Part shown: piece by piece, positions 1 through 12,560 of the stretch
How positions within the stretch are numbered: the stretch's first letter is position 1
Layout: every line of letters starts with the position of its first letter
Assembly: GCF_032854445.1 (NCBI RefSeq)
Contig: NC_088297.1
Location: 25,247,127 to 25,311,126, forward strand
Direction of reading: 5' to 3'
Length of the DNA stretch: 64,000 nucleotides
Source: Liolophura sinensis
Taxonomy: Eukaryota; Mollusca; Polyplacophora; Chitonida; Chitonidae
The notes under the pieces: model-generated
Told to the model about the DNA's origin: nothing
Database searches by the model: none
Seen by the model: only the letters and a program-made list of their open reading frames with translations
Made by a program: the position numbers and the translations under genes

Positions 1-282
1 TAATCTCTCTGTAATGAGGTAAGGCATACACGAGAAATTTTATGTCCTCCTTGCAATATTATTTTCCAAGGGAGACAACCACAAAACTATAGAGAGTCAG
101 CCATACTGGAAGTAAATTAGCATGGGTGGGGCAAAGCAGCAGTCCTCCAATATGGCAGTCAAAATGTACATGTAGGTCAATTGTGCCTGGCCTGACGTTA
201 AGCACAAGAACACTTTAAACATCGTATAAATAAATCACTGACTGACCCATGTCGGAGAGGTTCACATGGTCACCAGTTTAAT

Positions 283-536
283 TTATTTATTTCATTGGTG
301 TCTTACACCCTACTCAAAAGTATTTCATTTATACAATGATGGCCATCATTTTGATGGGAGGAAACTGGGCTGAGCCCTAGGGGTGGACTCGAGACCATCT
401 GCAGGTTGCTGACGGACTTTCCCATGTATGGCCAGAGAGGAAGCCAGCAAGAGCTGGACTTGAATTCACAGCGACTGAATTGGTGGGAGGCTCCTGGGTT
501 ATTGAGCCGCGCTAGCGTGCTAACCTCCTTGGCCCC
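283..536 (-). repeat. tRNA-derived SINE, family A
   Basis: Diverged near-full-length copy. On the minus strand it starts with the tRNA-like head (ggccaaggaggttagcacg...), then a body with the ggaggaaac motif, and ends in a tail with TATTTATTT-like sequence. It lies in Argonaute intron 2. The rest of 1-633 holds nothing I recognise. Confidence 0.75.
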
Positions 537-633
537 GTTAGAAATTTAACACAGTCCAGGCCCCGTCAGAAATTTAACACAGTCCACATAAAACGTTTAC
601 ACAAACATTTTATTAAATGAGCCTTGGCCTTAC

Positions 634-817
634 CTGTTCACTCTACGAGGACACTTGTCAGGTGTGATGGACACATCATAATGGTGGACAAAACCCTTGG
701 GTATTCGCACCTGGAAATGGTTGGCGCGGAGCATAATGGGGCGGCCATCTTGACCCTGGTTCGGCCGAGCTGGGCATATAAAATCTGTGGGGCGGGGCTG
801 TGGGGGTGCCGCTGGAA
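634..817 (-). CDS. AGO: Argonaute exon 2 (N-domain start)
   Basis: 184-nt exon. The acceptor is pyrimidine-rich and ends ccaatgcag, with the exon beginning TTCCAGCGG. The donor is GAACAG|GTAAGG. In the correct frame it encodes 60 full codons ending CPRRVN. Two other frames are also open across it, so ORF calling alone gives the wrong product. Confidence 0.92.
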
Positions 818-3800
818 CTGCATTGGAAGGGGAGAATCAATGAAGACTTACACGTTAAACAAAGTTCAGTGAAAACTGTTTTAAAGCTCAAAATCCAGAC
901 AGTTTACAGCTAGAGAATATATGACACACCTGTTTCATTACAGATAGTAATACCTGCTGAAGGTCAATGTCTTCATGGTTCAAAGAACTCAGCAACTCTC
1001 TAACCTACGTTCTCTTTGTCTCTTTATAGGCTCATCTAATCACTTAAAATCGTGCAAGTTTCTACTCCATTTAATCACTCTTAGAATTGAACTCTCACCT
1101 TCTTGTTCCAAAGGTGGAAAACTGAAAATTGGAGACGGCTGAATTGGGGGTTGACCTGGAAAACCGTAAGATAACAGTAAATACACATGGAAATAAGGTT
1201 TATGTATTTATTTATATCTTTGTTCATGTTAAGCCTGGAAATAACCAACAGAAAAGAACAATGTCCTGCACCAAATATTATCCTAACAGGGGCCACTTGT
1301 TTGGTGCAGGACAAAACTGCCCTGAAAATAACATTGTGACTTTATGGGTAGCTGAACAGTTTTCTCTTGTGTCCTGCTCCAACTTAAAAATTACTTCCAG
1401 GCTGGCATTTGTGTGACTGGTGTTGTACGTCATACTCAAGAATATTTCACTTATACGAACGGCGGCCAGCATTATGGTGGGTGGAAACCGAGCAGAGCCT
1501 GGGGGAATTCCACGCCCATCCACAAGTTGCTGTCAGACCTTCCCATATACGGAAAGGAAGCCAGCATGAGCTGGACTTGAACTCACAGTGACCGCATTGG
1601 TGAGAGACTGCTGGGTTATTACACTGCGCTAGCGCTCTAACCGACTGAGCCACGGAGGCCCCTCTCGTAATATGAAGAATATTTCGCGGACAGTTGCAAA
1701 CGCTCTGACGAGAGGGAACTGATACATGTCAATTTACAGTTTAGATATACGTACCATTTCACTGTTAAACAATTTTTCACTAGAAGTCAGAATCATGGAT
1801 GGAGGAAACCAGAGTGTCCAGAGTAAACCACTGACCTCTGTAAAGTTACTGAGGGTATTTACAACTTGCACACCTGAATGGCTGAAGACAAGCAGTCTTC
1901 AACAAACGTCAGAGTAATCACACTGGAGGGAACTGAAGCTTGATTCTACAAACCACCTGTCCAAAACCCACCGGTGCAAGTTGGGTGATCTTGATCTGAA
2001 TATGGAATCTCATTAGTCAAGGGCGGATAACCATGCACAAAGCACCTTTATTCAGCTGGCTGACACAGCCTCTATCACATCATAGAAGCACAAGATGCTA
2101 TTCACCTGTACTGCATGAATACATTAACATAAAACACCTTAATGCCAACATAAAACAAAACTGCGAAAAAAAGACATACAACTAAGCAAGCAGATACATA
2201 AATTGATGCAAATCTTCTCATCCAAAGCCTTTGCCTGATATTATACATGTAAAGCAAGCAGAGTGTTATGGGTAGAAAACAGCCGAGAGAGGTAAAGTTT
2301 GAAGAGGGCAATGAGAGTGGAAGGAGGGGAGGGAGAGTCAAGGGATATGTCCCTGAGGTTTGCATCACAATTTTACTGGCCAAAATGATTTTAATGATCA
2401 AAATGATTTTAATGGTGAGGTTTGATTATGAGGTACAGTGTATGGAATGTGGATCCCAAATTAAATATTTCGTATGGATTTTTCAAATATTTACCTGTCT
2501 TGCAAATCTTTTACCTCATTTAACATTTTAATAGTTACGTTATGCAATTGGATAATATTCTGCATCAGCTTGCCTATAGTTCTATGATAAACTTAAATTT
2601 TTTGTCTTTGTCTTCTTGCTTATACTGCATGATTTCAGCTACGTTATTAATTCTCTGATGTTACTGAAATGTATTTTGTAGGTTTCTCTTTCTCATACGA
2701 ATGTTTCCCCTTATATATACATGTACATGGACTTTCAGTCACATTTATATCATGTGTATTTCCCAGGTATAACATGAAATCAGCTTCAAGGCCCCTCTGA
2801 GCAAAACAAAATGACCAGAGGCTCTATGGATCATGGTCAGCCAATGTCATTCGCACAAAAGCTGTGAAGAGGAAGAAAAATTGATTACGCTGTCAGAGTT
2901 AATGTGTCGGACATCTGTGTCTTGACCTGCACAAGAAGAGTGACCTTTCTTTTAGGGCATTTTCTAATGTGTCAGAGCATTCTCTTATGTGATAGGGCAT
3001 TCTCTTATGTGTCAGGGCATTCTCTTATGTGTCAGGCCATACATCCATCACCACCACTACCTGTATCATAGGTGACAGCAGGCTACACTGTGTTAGCTCT
3101 CCAGGTGTGTGCGAATAAATTAACTTGATTCAACTTCTCATGTTGGCACATCACAAATATCCTACACACTAGACATTATAATTTGCATTACACGTTATAC
3201 TGTGAAATTCCAACCCAGCTGTTGAACACACTTTGCTAACGTCACTTTTGATCTCAATATGTTTCCATGAGTTTTTAATAATAATGAAAAAACACTTGAC
3301 AGATTTAGTTTATTACATTATTAAAACATTCAAATGTGAGAGATGAATACAAGGTAGGGAGTTTTAATAGCCCAAACAGATGGGGAATGGGGTGCGAGGG
3401 GGATCAAAAAGGGCGAGGTGTGGGTTACTGTTGTGAATTAAAACGTGATGTACTGTAACTCTTCAACCTTTTCCCATGTTTACAAGGGGTTTATTCAAGC
3501 ATATTCTGAAGGCATTATTCTGTTTAGACTGATAAAATTCTACTTTTTGTGAAGCCCTGAAACTGGTCAACCCAACCAATGTAGCCTTGTCTCAAAAAAA
3601 CAAAACAGGCACAAATTGCACTTCAGTTCCTTTTTCACATGTGAAAAGGTTGATGAATCAGAGCATACAGAAGACGTGAGAACATGATTTGATGGCTGTT
3701 GTTTGAGGCGTCTTTAAACAATGATGATAATAAAAGTTAAAAAAAAAAAAAGATGTATTTAAATGGTCTTATAAAATGCTTCCATACCTTCATTTCCATT

Positions 3801-6800
3801 TTTTATGGTGATTTGACTTTTTAACCAAATCCATCAATCATCGAAAGTTTTAACCACAGGTTAAATGCCATGATTAATCTTCAAGCAAGTTTCATAAAAA
3901 AAATTATTTTTTGAATAGTCCTGAACTAATTTATAGCTGCTCTCCATAGTTAACCAAAAACAAATGAACGGTATTTACCTTATCTACACCTACCTTTAAC
4001 ATAAGCCAATAAACCAAATGTTAGATAGAATCCAAAACTGGTTAGCAGAAAGATCTTATAGATTATGTGTACCATACAATGGGACCATTAATTCTGTTCT
4101 TCATGGTGGTTATTCTTTGATACATAGTACACAAAACAAATAATAATTTTAAAAAATTGAAAATAAGAATTAAAACTATATATTCAAGATTCAAAATTAA
4201 TGCTTGGTGTTGTGTATTGTAATAAAATTTTGGGCGTAAAACTTGAGAACATATTTACATAGGAATTAATCAGGATGGCTTGGGCTAGAGGTCTACATCT
4301 AATGACAAACAATACGAAACAAACTGGACGAAGAAGACTCACTGAAGTAACAGCACGAGACGGATTGGGATATCGATAGAGACTTAAACTGTTTACCTAC
4401 CCGAGGTTTGCTGACCCAAAAGGTGTGAAAAACCTTGAAAAAAAATAAAATAAAATAAAAAACAAGGAAATGATGGAAACTTGACTAACCTGTACTTATT
4501 CTCATATTTTTGGCGGAATTTTCAAGAAAACCTACATGTATTTCTCAAGTTATTGATTGGTATTTTCATAAGAAAAAAAGCCAAAAAAAAAAAAAAATAA
4601 TAATAAAGTTGAGATGTGATGGGCTGTTACTGATACTGGCTACAGCTGTATTTTACTAGCCTTCACAGACAAGTAGCAGGGCCTGAAATAAATTCTGCAA
4701 AATGCAAATCAATAAAGACAGCGGATATACAAGTAGCTTGTCTTCAGTCTATCCCAATAGCAGAGATTTAGCCAATATTTTTAAATCAGGCCATGTCATG
4801 TGGAATTTTCTTCTGCCTTCCTCACCTCTCCCATGTTAATTTTGCCAGAATAGGGCCTCTCTCAAAGACACTGTGAACCCCCTCCACCCCCAGGCTAAAC
4901 CTATGCTCAATGGGATACAGAAACAAATGCCCACAACTGTCTTCTTGCACACATCCAAATTTCATTCGTTAACATGATAAATTCACTACTACAACTAGTT
5001 TCCTAAGAGAATTTAAACAGATTCAGCTGGGAACAGATAAGACTTGAAGAGGATTGCAAGTGATAAAATTTGCATAAATACTAGCAACATACCTGTACTT
5101 CAGAAATTTCTATTAATATTTTAATGTACATATATCTCGGCAATTTTACTCATACAGCACACATTTAAATTTTAACTCGACAGATATATGTTCTAAACTT
5201 CTGCCTTATAAAGATAATCTGTTTAAAATAATAATAATCTTGACCTAAACGTTGTCCCAAATGAATCAGTTTATACAACTTGTAATAGAAGTTAACATGA
5301 ACATTGGGAGTTATGGCTTGTGTGATCTTTATCGTATGAAGCATTATTCAGGCAGCCACACACAGCTGGTGATGAATGGTCAGATGGGTCATGTGACATA
5401 ATCGGAATCTTCCATGCCAAAGCTGTACAGGTGATGAAAGTACAATATGTATCATTCAAATGAGCCGTTCCGTGCCCTCTAAGTTTCTCCAACCATGAAG
5501 CAATGCTGAAAGCCACCTCTAAGGAATAGCAAATTCTCCCATGTCCACAGACAGAGGCAAACTTGATCACGTGGAATAAATTTGAAAGAGCATCATAGGA
5601 AAGAGCAATAGACAAAAAATTGCTGCGGACAATATAAAGACAATAACATGTACATACAAGTAAAAGAGGCATTTATTTCTCAAATTTTCAGAATTCACGA
5701 TTTTCACATGCACAATTTCTACATATGGAGGATCGCTGAATTCCTTGCTTGACAGATTTCACCCATCTGACGAAGCAGCTGAACTGATCAGAGCTGGAAT
5801 TAAACTCTCGACTTCAAGGAACCTTGATGAACTAGTCTTATTTCATTGCACATCAATTGTAAGTTCAAAACCCTCCATATATATGATCTCAACTATTAAA
5901 GATCTCTGGATCGCCTATCTCCACTGTCAACCAATGAGCACTGATTCTGTATCATTTCCCTTCAAGTCCTAGAAAACACTACAGACCCATTTCCAAAATG
6001 TTTATAAATAAACTACACTGAGCTTTTAATGCAATCCAATAACATTTCCTAAATAATGTTTGAAAGAATTTTCCAATGATTACAATTAATCAATGTTTTT
6101 CATCATCTTATTAACATCTCACATGCATGCATTGTTTATTCTTTCTGCCAACAAAACTTAGTTCCAAATTTACACCTATGTCAACATTTCATTAAAATTC
6201 TCCTGAACATAATTCAGTCCATGGAAATGTCATCAATAATTTTGTTTTAAATAATTCACTCTTTCCTCTACACAAACTGAATAATGAATATTACATTCAC
6301 TTCAACATGATCACATTCAAATACTGATAGATCGTCAACTAAAATAGGTCAACAGCACAGAATAATTCATAATAGTCCAATCGATTCACTCCGCCTACAT
6401 AAAACCACTAAACACACAATTATTATAATTATCCAGGAGGAGAATACAACATAAAACTGCTTTAATATTTATGTACATTAATTTCGGGGTGATCTAAAAA
6501 TAGTTCATGTCCAGCCCATGAACCAACATGGCGGATAAAACAAGTGAACCGAGCAGCTCAAAATAGACTAACTTCAACCATAAATCATGTGGCAAATACT
6601 GAACAAAAAGGGCTTTAATGGTGACTACTTTGAACGGTAGGGATTGTAAAGCGTTCCTGTGGCGTTTGGGGACAAGGGAGAGCTATGATTAGACATAGTT
6701 TCACACGTTTGGACTCGCTTCCAGCGCGAGATTATCTGACCTCATAAACTCGACCGTCTCGAGGTTTTCTGTTAGTCGGAAAATATTCGTGTTTTTCTTG

Positions 6801-6843
6801 TCATGGCGTACTTAAACTACTTACCCTGCGCTATAGGATACAT
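634..6843 (-). CDS. AGO: Argonaute (AGO2-like), 5' end, two exons, continues off left edge
   Basis: Argonaute binds small RNAs and guides silencing of complementary transcripts. Two joined exons are visible: 6825-6843 (MYPIAQ plus one base) and 634-817. The protein reads MYPIAQV, then a Pro-rich stretch ([12 protein letters not shown]), then [18 protein letters not shown] and [11 protein letters not shown]. These last blocks match the start of the Argonaute N domain; human AGO2 has LQANFFEMDIPK and [11 protein letters not shown] at the same place. The splice phases fit: exon 1 leaves one base, exon 2 starts with two and ends with two after VN, which is where the family has the R of VNR. The remaining N, PAZ, MID and PIWI regions would lie left of position 1. 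It is divergent from TMEM60. I see AGO rather than PIWI class; a more exact paralog assignment is not possible from about 67 residues. Confidence 0.92.
1416..1662 (-). repeat. tRNA-derived SINE, family A, full length
   Basis: Read on the minus strand it begins GGGGCCTCCGTGGCTCAGTC, which carries an A-box-like TGGCTCAGTCGG, followed by a B-box-like GAGTTCAAGTCC. The body includes gtataagtgaaatattcttg. It matches the copies at 22553 and 47027 closely. ORFs on both strands here are by-products. Confidence 0.85.
2954..3036. repeat. Tandem repeat, about 22 bp x 4
   Basis: Four copies of gggcattctcttatgtgtca with a few substitutions. Confidence 0.85.
3450..3663. mobile_element. MITE-like element, family C, near full length
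   Basis: Terminal inverted repeats: left end actcttcaaccttttcccatg-like, right end catgtgaaaaggttgatgaa-like. The internal motif actgataaaattctactttt is shared with the copies near 18.2, 21.5, 25.4 and 32.4 kb. It has no coding capacity, so it is presumably non-autonomous. Confidence 0.75.
6825..6843 (-). CDS. AGO: Argonaute coding exon 1 (19 nt)
   Basis: ATG TAT CCT ATA GCG CAG G followed by GTAAGT. The start MYP resembles the MYS/MYP start of animal AGO proteins, the donor is a perfect consensus, and the phase fits the downstream exon. The 5' UTR continues toward 6900 and beyond in CpG-containing sequence. The exon is too short for any ORF finder. Confidence 0.8.
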
Positions 6844-8544
6844 CTTCGCATCCTACCGATGGCTCCACGAGTAAAATCTGGTAAAAATTACAACCACCAC
6901 CTAGGACAAACCCGCCTTCTTTTTTCGTTCGTTCTTCTCTGAATTCATTATCGAGTTACCATACTGTTCAAAGTGGAGCCGAGCGCCCTCTCCCGGCAGC
7001 TTGTGAAACAAAGCACGAGCCCAGGGGAGCTAAATGCAACAGGTGCGCGTCGAAGCATCTTTTGCGAGACCATCAACCCTGTGAAACGAATGAAACACAG
7101 TTCAAATGGATAAATCATTTCGCTGTCATTACGTTAGTCAAACGAAAAGGAAATTTTTACTCATTATGTAAATTTATACTTTACATGACAATTCGTGGGA
7201 ATAAAAAAATAAACATTCCCTTTGATATTTGAAAACTATTCAGTGTAGAATATCTGGCATTAATGTATCGATTTTGTGCAGCTATTTACGAAACCTTTGT
7301 TTTTATATATTTACATTTTATGTAGATAATATAGTATTGATCGGATTGACATATGCATTCAGACTTGTGTATTTTATACGGAACGCTCGACAGAAAGCTT
7401 AACTTAAACATGTACATCCTGTTAGCTTTTTCAAACTAACATGATCTCCCGGCGCTGCGCGTCTTACAGTTAAGCGTAACGTACACCACGAGAAAGTTAA
7501 TTCCCAGTGGCGGGAAAGAGAGGAGGGGCACGTGCACTGATGAGATGAATAAAGCTCACCATAACAAAAGTTAACGGGCTGGAAAGGAACACAGTTGATC
7601 AAAAGGTCGTTTACATCCTTTCTCCTCTAGCTCGTTTTATTACGGGTTTTAATGTGTAGAGTTACCGACAACACAATACGTACAGGCATATAAGCTGCTT
7701 ATTGACCCACCACCCCGACACCGTCCCTCGCCACACGCAGTCTCAAATTGAGTTAAACTCTTCTCTACAAAATCCTCATTATATACTTAAACATATAACG
7801 TGCATAACCATAAAACCGTAAATTGAAGTATAAATTTATTATTAAGGGTTTTGATGAAAATACCTACCATACTCTTATTCTATAATTCGTCCTAGTTAAA
7901 TGCCAGAAATGTTGCATCTTGTTGACACGCCATAGAACAATGGACAGCTTCTCCAGCCCTGAACCCTCGCCTTTTGTGCTGGGATGGTCGACCGATAGAC
8001 GTACCACTTTCAATTTGCAAACTGGGTAAGAAAACACGATTGTCTTGTGAGAAATTATATGTTTTATCGAATTTAATATTAATAAAAGAAAAACAAATAA
8101 AGATTGGCCAAATTTTACATGTGTAGAGTTCAAGTATCCTAAACGAAAATGCAACCTCTGTGCCGCCTGTACAGATGTTACTGATGTACGGATAAATTAT
8201 GGTACCGGTAAGGCGAATTAAATTAAGACCTACAGTAGGCCCGAATTATCAAATACGTATTCCAGCCTAGACAGTCTCCTGATAATGATTCTTTTACTTG
8301 TGTGTCCTTGTCAAGAGACTTACGTAAGAGGGGTATATATAACAAAAAACAAAACAAAACCAAGAAAAAAAAATGAAACAAACGACTTTTCCACAGTAAC
8401 GACACTAAAAGCTGCATGAAACTATGAGAGTTATCTACCTTGCTGTCAACTCTCCTGTCAAACCCGGTATGAAATCGCTAGTGCTCAATGAAAAGGAAAA
8501 GTCGCTAGATTTATTTTAAGGATTTAAGCGATTTTGGTGTCATC
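6844..8544. promoter_or_regulatory. Divergent promoter interval, Argonaute / TMEM60
   Basis: About 1.7 kb between the two start codons, transcribed away from each other. The part around 6640-7110 is visibly richer in CpG and GC than the flanks, in keeping with an Argonaute promoter and first exon. No TATA box or initiator is called. The middle (7.1-8.2 kb) is AT-rich and otherwise featureless. Confidence 0.5.
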
Positions 8545-8940
8545 ATGGCGCTGTTACATCGGGCTTTGTTCACCTGGTTTATGTTTCTTGTATTTTTCAT
8601 CCTTCTCGTGCTTCGGCTTGATTCGAAAGTATCTTGGAACTGGTTTTTAATCTTCATTCCACTATGGCTGTTCAACACTGTTGTTATGGTGTACATCCTT
8701 TTTAACATGACTGTTCATTGTAAAAATGGTTATATGTATGACAGGAATGAACTGTCCATGAAAAGGAAGGGATGGTTTCTCTGCTCCATTTTGCTGAAGC
8801 TGTGCTTTGAAGTGCTGCTGTGTATAAAGTTGCAGTATTTCTCAGATATGAAACTGTATTACGTCATGGTGCCAATGTGGATACTGCTCGCAGGCGGAAC
8901 AGGGGACGTGTTCAAATGTCTGATCTCTCCGAAATCATGA
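8545..8940 (+). CDS. TMEM60: TMEM60 homolog, four-pass membrane protein
   Basis: Single-exon gene of 131 residues; human TMEM60 has 133. The diagnostic block is KVSWNWFLIFIPLWLFNT, against human KAPWNWFLIFIPVWIFDT. Further matches are LLKLCFEVLLCIKLQYF and YVMVPMWILLAG. Four hydrophobic segments are visible at about residues 7-24, 31-54, 77-97 and 104-120, with a short basic loop (KRKG) before the third. The start ATG gives the family-like N-terminus MALLHRALFTWF. No intron is needed and the stop is TGA at 8938-8940. The molecular function of TMEM60 is not established. It is divergent from the Argonaute gene. Confidence 0.95.
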   Translation: MALLHRALFTWFMFLVFFILLVLRLDSKVSWNWFLIFIPLWLFNTVVMVYILFNMTVHCKNGYMYDRNELSMKRKGWFLCSILLKLCFEVLLCIKLQYFSDMKLYYVMVPMWILLAGGTGDVFKCLISPKS

Positions 8941-9029
8941 TGAACAAGGCATCAAGGTTGTGTTTGGAGACATCACCAATGCCCCATTAGCTGCAGTAGT
9001 TGGAAATTTTTAAGTTGAGGATGCTGTCA

Positions 9030-9212
9030 GGTGGTAAAGTGATGTTAACTCATTTTTAGAGAGCCAGCTTCTTACAATGCCATCTCTAGATAAAAGAGCA
9101 GTGGAAAGCCGTCCTGCAACAAGGAGGTACATTACATACACTCTAAGGATTCCTTTGTCGTCATATGACTGAAAAATTGTTGAGCATGATGTTAAACCCC
9201 AACTACTCACTC
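9030..9212 (+). repeat. SINE family B fragment
   Basis: Shares gataaaagagcagtggaaa, cacactctaaggattccttt and catatgactgaaaaattgtt, in reverse orientation, with the copy at 47545-47855. The tRNA-like head is missing here. It lies in the presumptive TMEM60 3' UTR. Confidence 0.65.
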
Positions 9213-9334
9213 ACGCATTCTTACGATGAAGATTTGAGGAGAGGCACATTGACTAACACAGGATCAACCTAGTTTGTACAACTACCACAATTGTTTATCA
9301 TGAAGACGAGGAGAGCTTAGAAAAGTGGAGAAAC

Positions 9335-9340
9335 AATAAA
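9335..9340 (+). terminator. Possible TMEM60 polyadenylation signal
   Basis: AATAAA about 395 bases after the TMEM60 stop, within an A-rich stretch. Position and strand fit; usage is unproven. Confidence 0.35.
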
Positions 9341-10947
9341 AAAAAAAGAAAAGTGGATCCTAAAAACTTTGGTGCTCAGAAACTGAGAAAACGACCAAGC
9401 CAGATATTCTCCATTTTCGTGTTCTGAAGCAAGAATGGTTCGCATCTCCTTTAATGTTCATATTGTGGAGACATCTAATCCACCTGTGATTCTGGAGGAA
9501 TTTCTCAAGGAATTGTTCCCAGTTCTTCAATTACAATGATATACTGGAAATGGACTACAGTTGCTGTTACTAATTCCCAGTTTTGGTGAAAGAGATAGAT
9601 AAACACAACTTGTATGGTTTTGACATTTTGTGATTGTTAAGAAGATGAATCTAAATGTGAAACTGACATTGATTGAGTTACAATTCAAAAGATCAAGTAG
9701 AATCATTCCAAGGTTTAGCTTGTTACATTTGAAACTAAAGCCTGTGAATCAATGGGGCAAACCAAATTAACAGTGCATCAGAATTGAACTTGTTTTACTG
9801 CAGACATTAATTTTCCAACTAAAGCACATAATGCATAAATCAGTGCTCTGTACATATATAATTCTGATGCGCTTGTAGGTTCCTGTGTATACTGTGTAGA
9901 AATGTTTAATGATCTCACAAAGTGTGGACATTGGTCACATTTGATTTTAATTTTATGAGATAAAGCCATAGCTAACCTTGTGGTCAAAGGTGTTGAAGGC
10001 TGGACACCACATGCCTTTTATCAAACAAACCAGTGTGATCTCATTTCACAATCCATCTTGCCATGGTATGACTGTAATAGTTTATTGCCAGAGTGTTGTT
10101 AAGCCATAATCTTTCACTCCAATCCATTTATAATACATCCTGGCTTCACTGAAGGTTTCTTTATGAAGATTCATGAATATATTGACCAAATAACATAACA
10201 TAACACTGAGTAGTATTCGTGGTGTAATTTTGTCATATTAAAAAGTACAAGTGTCTTTTTTTTTTTTTTTCAACTATGTCGTGTAAAGAATTACATGGCA
10301 AAAGATATTGATTGTCTTTGTCTGTTACATGCATGCATTTGGTAGATCTGCAGATAAAAATGTGGTCTCCTTTTCCCAGAGTAGCAGTCCTTGTTATTTC
10401 GCACACCATGTGTGGAAGAATTTTCATCTCTGCCTATTCAACTGTTAACCCTTAACTTGGCTCTCTCTCGTACAGCCTATCACTTTGGTGTGCTTCTCAG
10501 GCCTTGGTCAATCTCCTTATGCAGGACTCTTGCCAAACGGAGAAGTACAGACTCTGTGAACTTTTGGTGTTTCATGAACCTGGCCTGGCTTGGGATAGGA
10601 CATTAGTATCTCAGGCTAACTTGATTGCTGTACTTGGTATTTTCCATTTATAAGACGACAGCCAGGCACATTGGTGGAGGAAACAGCAGTGCCCTGAATT
10701 CACCACCTCCCTTGCTTCACCAGGTACGTGTACTTGACAGACTGGAGGTAATAATGCCCAGATGGTACCTGTGCTTGCTGGACACAAGCCTGCAACTTAC
10801 TCGGTCTCAAGGCCGGTCTGTAGCAGCAAAAACAACTGTTCTGTCATACTAGTCAGCAAGAATCTGTTAGTAAATTGCTAGCTATGAGGAATCAAGTCAC
10901 TTACCAAATCAGTTAAGTGAAATCAGAGATAAGTGTACATGTATATA

Positions 10948-11364
10948 TGTATAAATGGTGTTTAATGTCGTACTTAACAATTTTTCAGCCATATGTCGAT
11001 GAGTCATAGGTCACAGTCATAAGGCTGGGCCTTCTTGTTGCAAGATGAGTCCATGTCGGCAAAATACTGCCGCCACTGAAGTATCATACTGAAGACACCA
11101 GACATGACACGGCATTAAGTCACATTATACTGACACCGGGCCAACCAGACATGCTTCCTTGCTCTAACGTCTCAGCTACATGGCACGGTGCCAAGCCAGT
11201 GGTAAGTAGGATGCATTGGATAAATAAGATACGAGACATGACACGGCATTAAGTCACATTATACTGACACCGGGCCAACCAGACATGCTTCCTTGCTCTA
11301 ACTTCTCAGCCACATGGCACGGTGCCAAGCCAGTGGTAAGTAGGATGCATTGGATAAATAAGCA
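10948..11364. repeat. SINE family B-related element with internal duplication
   Basis: Begins tgtttaatgtcgtacttaac and aatttttcagccatatg, like family B. A segment of about 130 bp (11101-11229) is repeated at 11235-11364 with very few differences, an offset of 134 bp. Shared blocks include acatgacacggcattaagtc and ggtgccaagccagtggtaag. Confidence 0.7.
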
Positions 11365-11584
11365 ACAGGTCACACAAAGTGTGAGTTCAATCCTCCCATT
11401 GGACAGCGATTCCTCTGTTCTCATGGATTGTGGGGCTTGCGTGTCTGTGGGCACCTAGTGACGTTTATTGAAGGCCACTTGTATTCCATCACGTGCATGT
11501 CTGTACAGCATGTAGGCAAGTCTGTCAGTAACTTGCCAAAGCTAGATGGTTTTTGCGCAGTACTTCCCCACTCAAAAAGCAGAT

Positions 11585-11640
11585 CAATGGACAATCGTAT
11601 AAGTGAAAAATTCTTGAGTATGGTTTAAATAAATAATCAA
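11585..11640 (+). repeat. SINE family A tail fragment
   Basis: Contains cgtataagtgaaaaattctt and an aataaat-type tail. Only the 3' end of the element remains. Confidence 0.6.
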
Positions 11641-12317
11641 ATAAATGAAGAAATCCTGAATAAATATAGAAAAGTCTGACTCGCATAATTTTGAGACGAA
11701 TGCTGTATTTCAGGGTCAGTTTGTGAGCATACATATATAACCAGTGTCCAAAGTGGTCTATGGAACATCCACTTATTGCCACTATGACACTGTACTACTT
11801 CCAAGAAAAAACAATCAAGTCGAAAGTGAACAGTATTGAAATATCGTCTAATTCTAGGGAATGTACCACATTTAGTACTATATGTGCCACAAGCCTGTGT
11901 TTTCACTGGTGAATACAATTGAAACACAGAGTAAGTTGATAAAAATGACGTCGATGTACATTTTCTTTGCCTGGTATATTAATGACGTTCAATATATTCA
12001 TTAAGTCCACATTAGAATAACATGAGCTTGGGGAACATGTATGTATATGGCTTTTCTTTTTATTTTATTTTGTTTATTCCAGCAGTTACATAGGGCTATT
12101 CACAATGAGGACAAACAACAACAGAGATGCCGCTTTTGTAAGACATAATGTAGAACTTCCGCTCATCTTCACATCAAAATCGTTAATTTTGACTCCAGTT
12201 CAAAATGGTATCACACAGCAATACTGAATCTATTAAATATCTCTGTTTCTACATGAACATATTCTAAGATTTTTACATGCATATTGCAAAATGGATGGGT
12301 CAAGCGAAAAATGGCAA

Positions 12318-12560
12318 ATCACTTGTCATTCATTCTGACAAGCTGAAACCGGCATCACTTGTCGTTCTGATAAGCTGGAAACGGTATCACTTGTCGTTCT
12401 GACAAGCTGGAAATGGTATCACTTGTCGTCCTGACAAGCTGAAACCGGCATCACTTGACGTTCTGATAAGCTGGAAATGGTATCACTTGTCGTTCTGACA
12501 AGCTGGAAATGGTATCACTTGTCGTTCTGACAAGCTGGAAATGGTATCACTTGTTATGAT
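12318..12560. repeat. Tandem repeat, about 32 bp x 7, with hairpin core
   Basis: The unit contains cttgtcgttctgacaag, in which cttgtc and gacaag pair as a six-base stem around gttct. Copies differ at a few sites (gataag for gacaag, accggc for atggta). Confidence 0.85.

Larger units (their letters stand above)
818..6824 (-). other. Argonaute intron 1 (about 6 kb)
   Basis: No coding exon recognised. It contains the SINE at 1416-1662, a short tandem array at 2954-3036, a MITE copy at 3450-3663 and several A-runs. A 126-codon ORF at 5292-5672 has no recognisable domain and I treat it as chance. Confidence 0.6.

Noticed and set aside
624-891. ORFs of 82, 61 and 71 codons over the Argonaute exon
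   Set aside because: Wrong strand or frames. The true frame is the one giving [13 protein letters not shown] and CPRRVNR.
1409-1653. ORFs across the SINE at 1416-1662 and similar ones at 22.6, 40.8, 47.0 and 58.1 kb
   Set aside because: Similar peptides recur only because the same SINE recurs; SINEs are non-coding.
5292-5672. 126-codon minus ORF as a gene or Argonaute exon
   Set aside because: No domain, unusual His/Cys/Ser composition, and the Argonaute phases already join 6825 to 817 directly.
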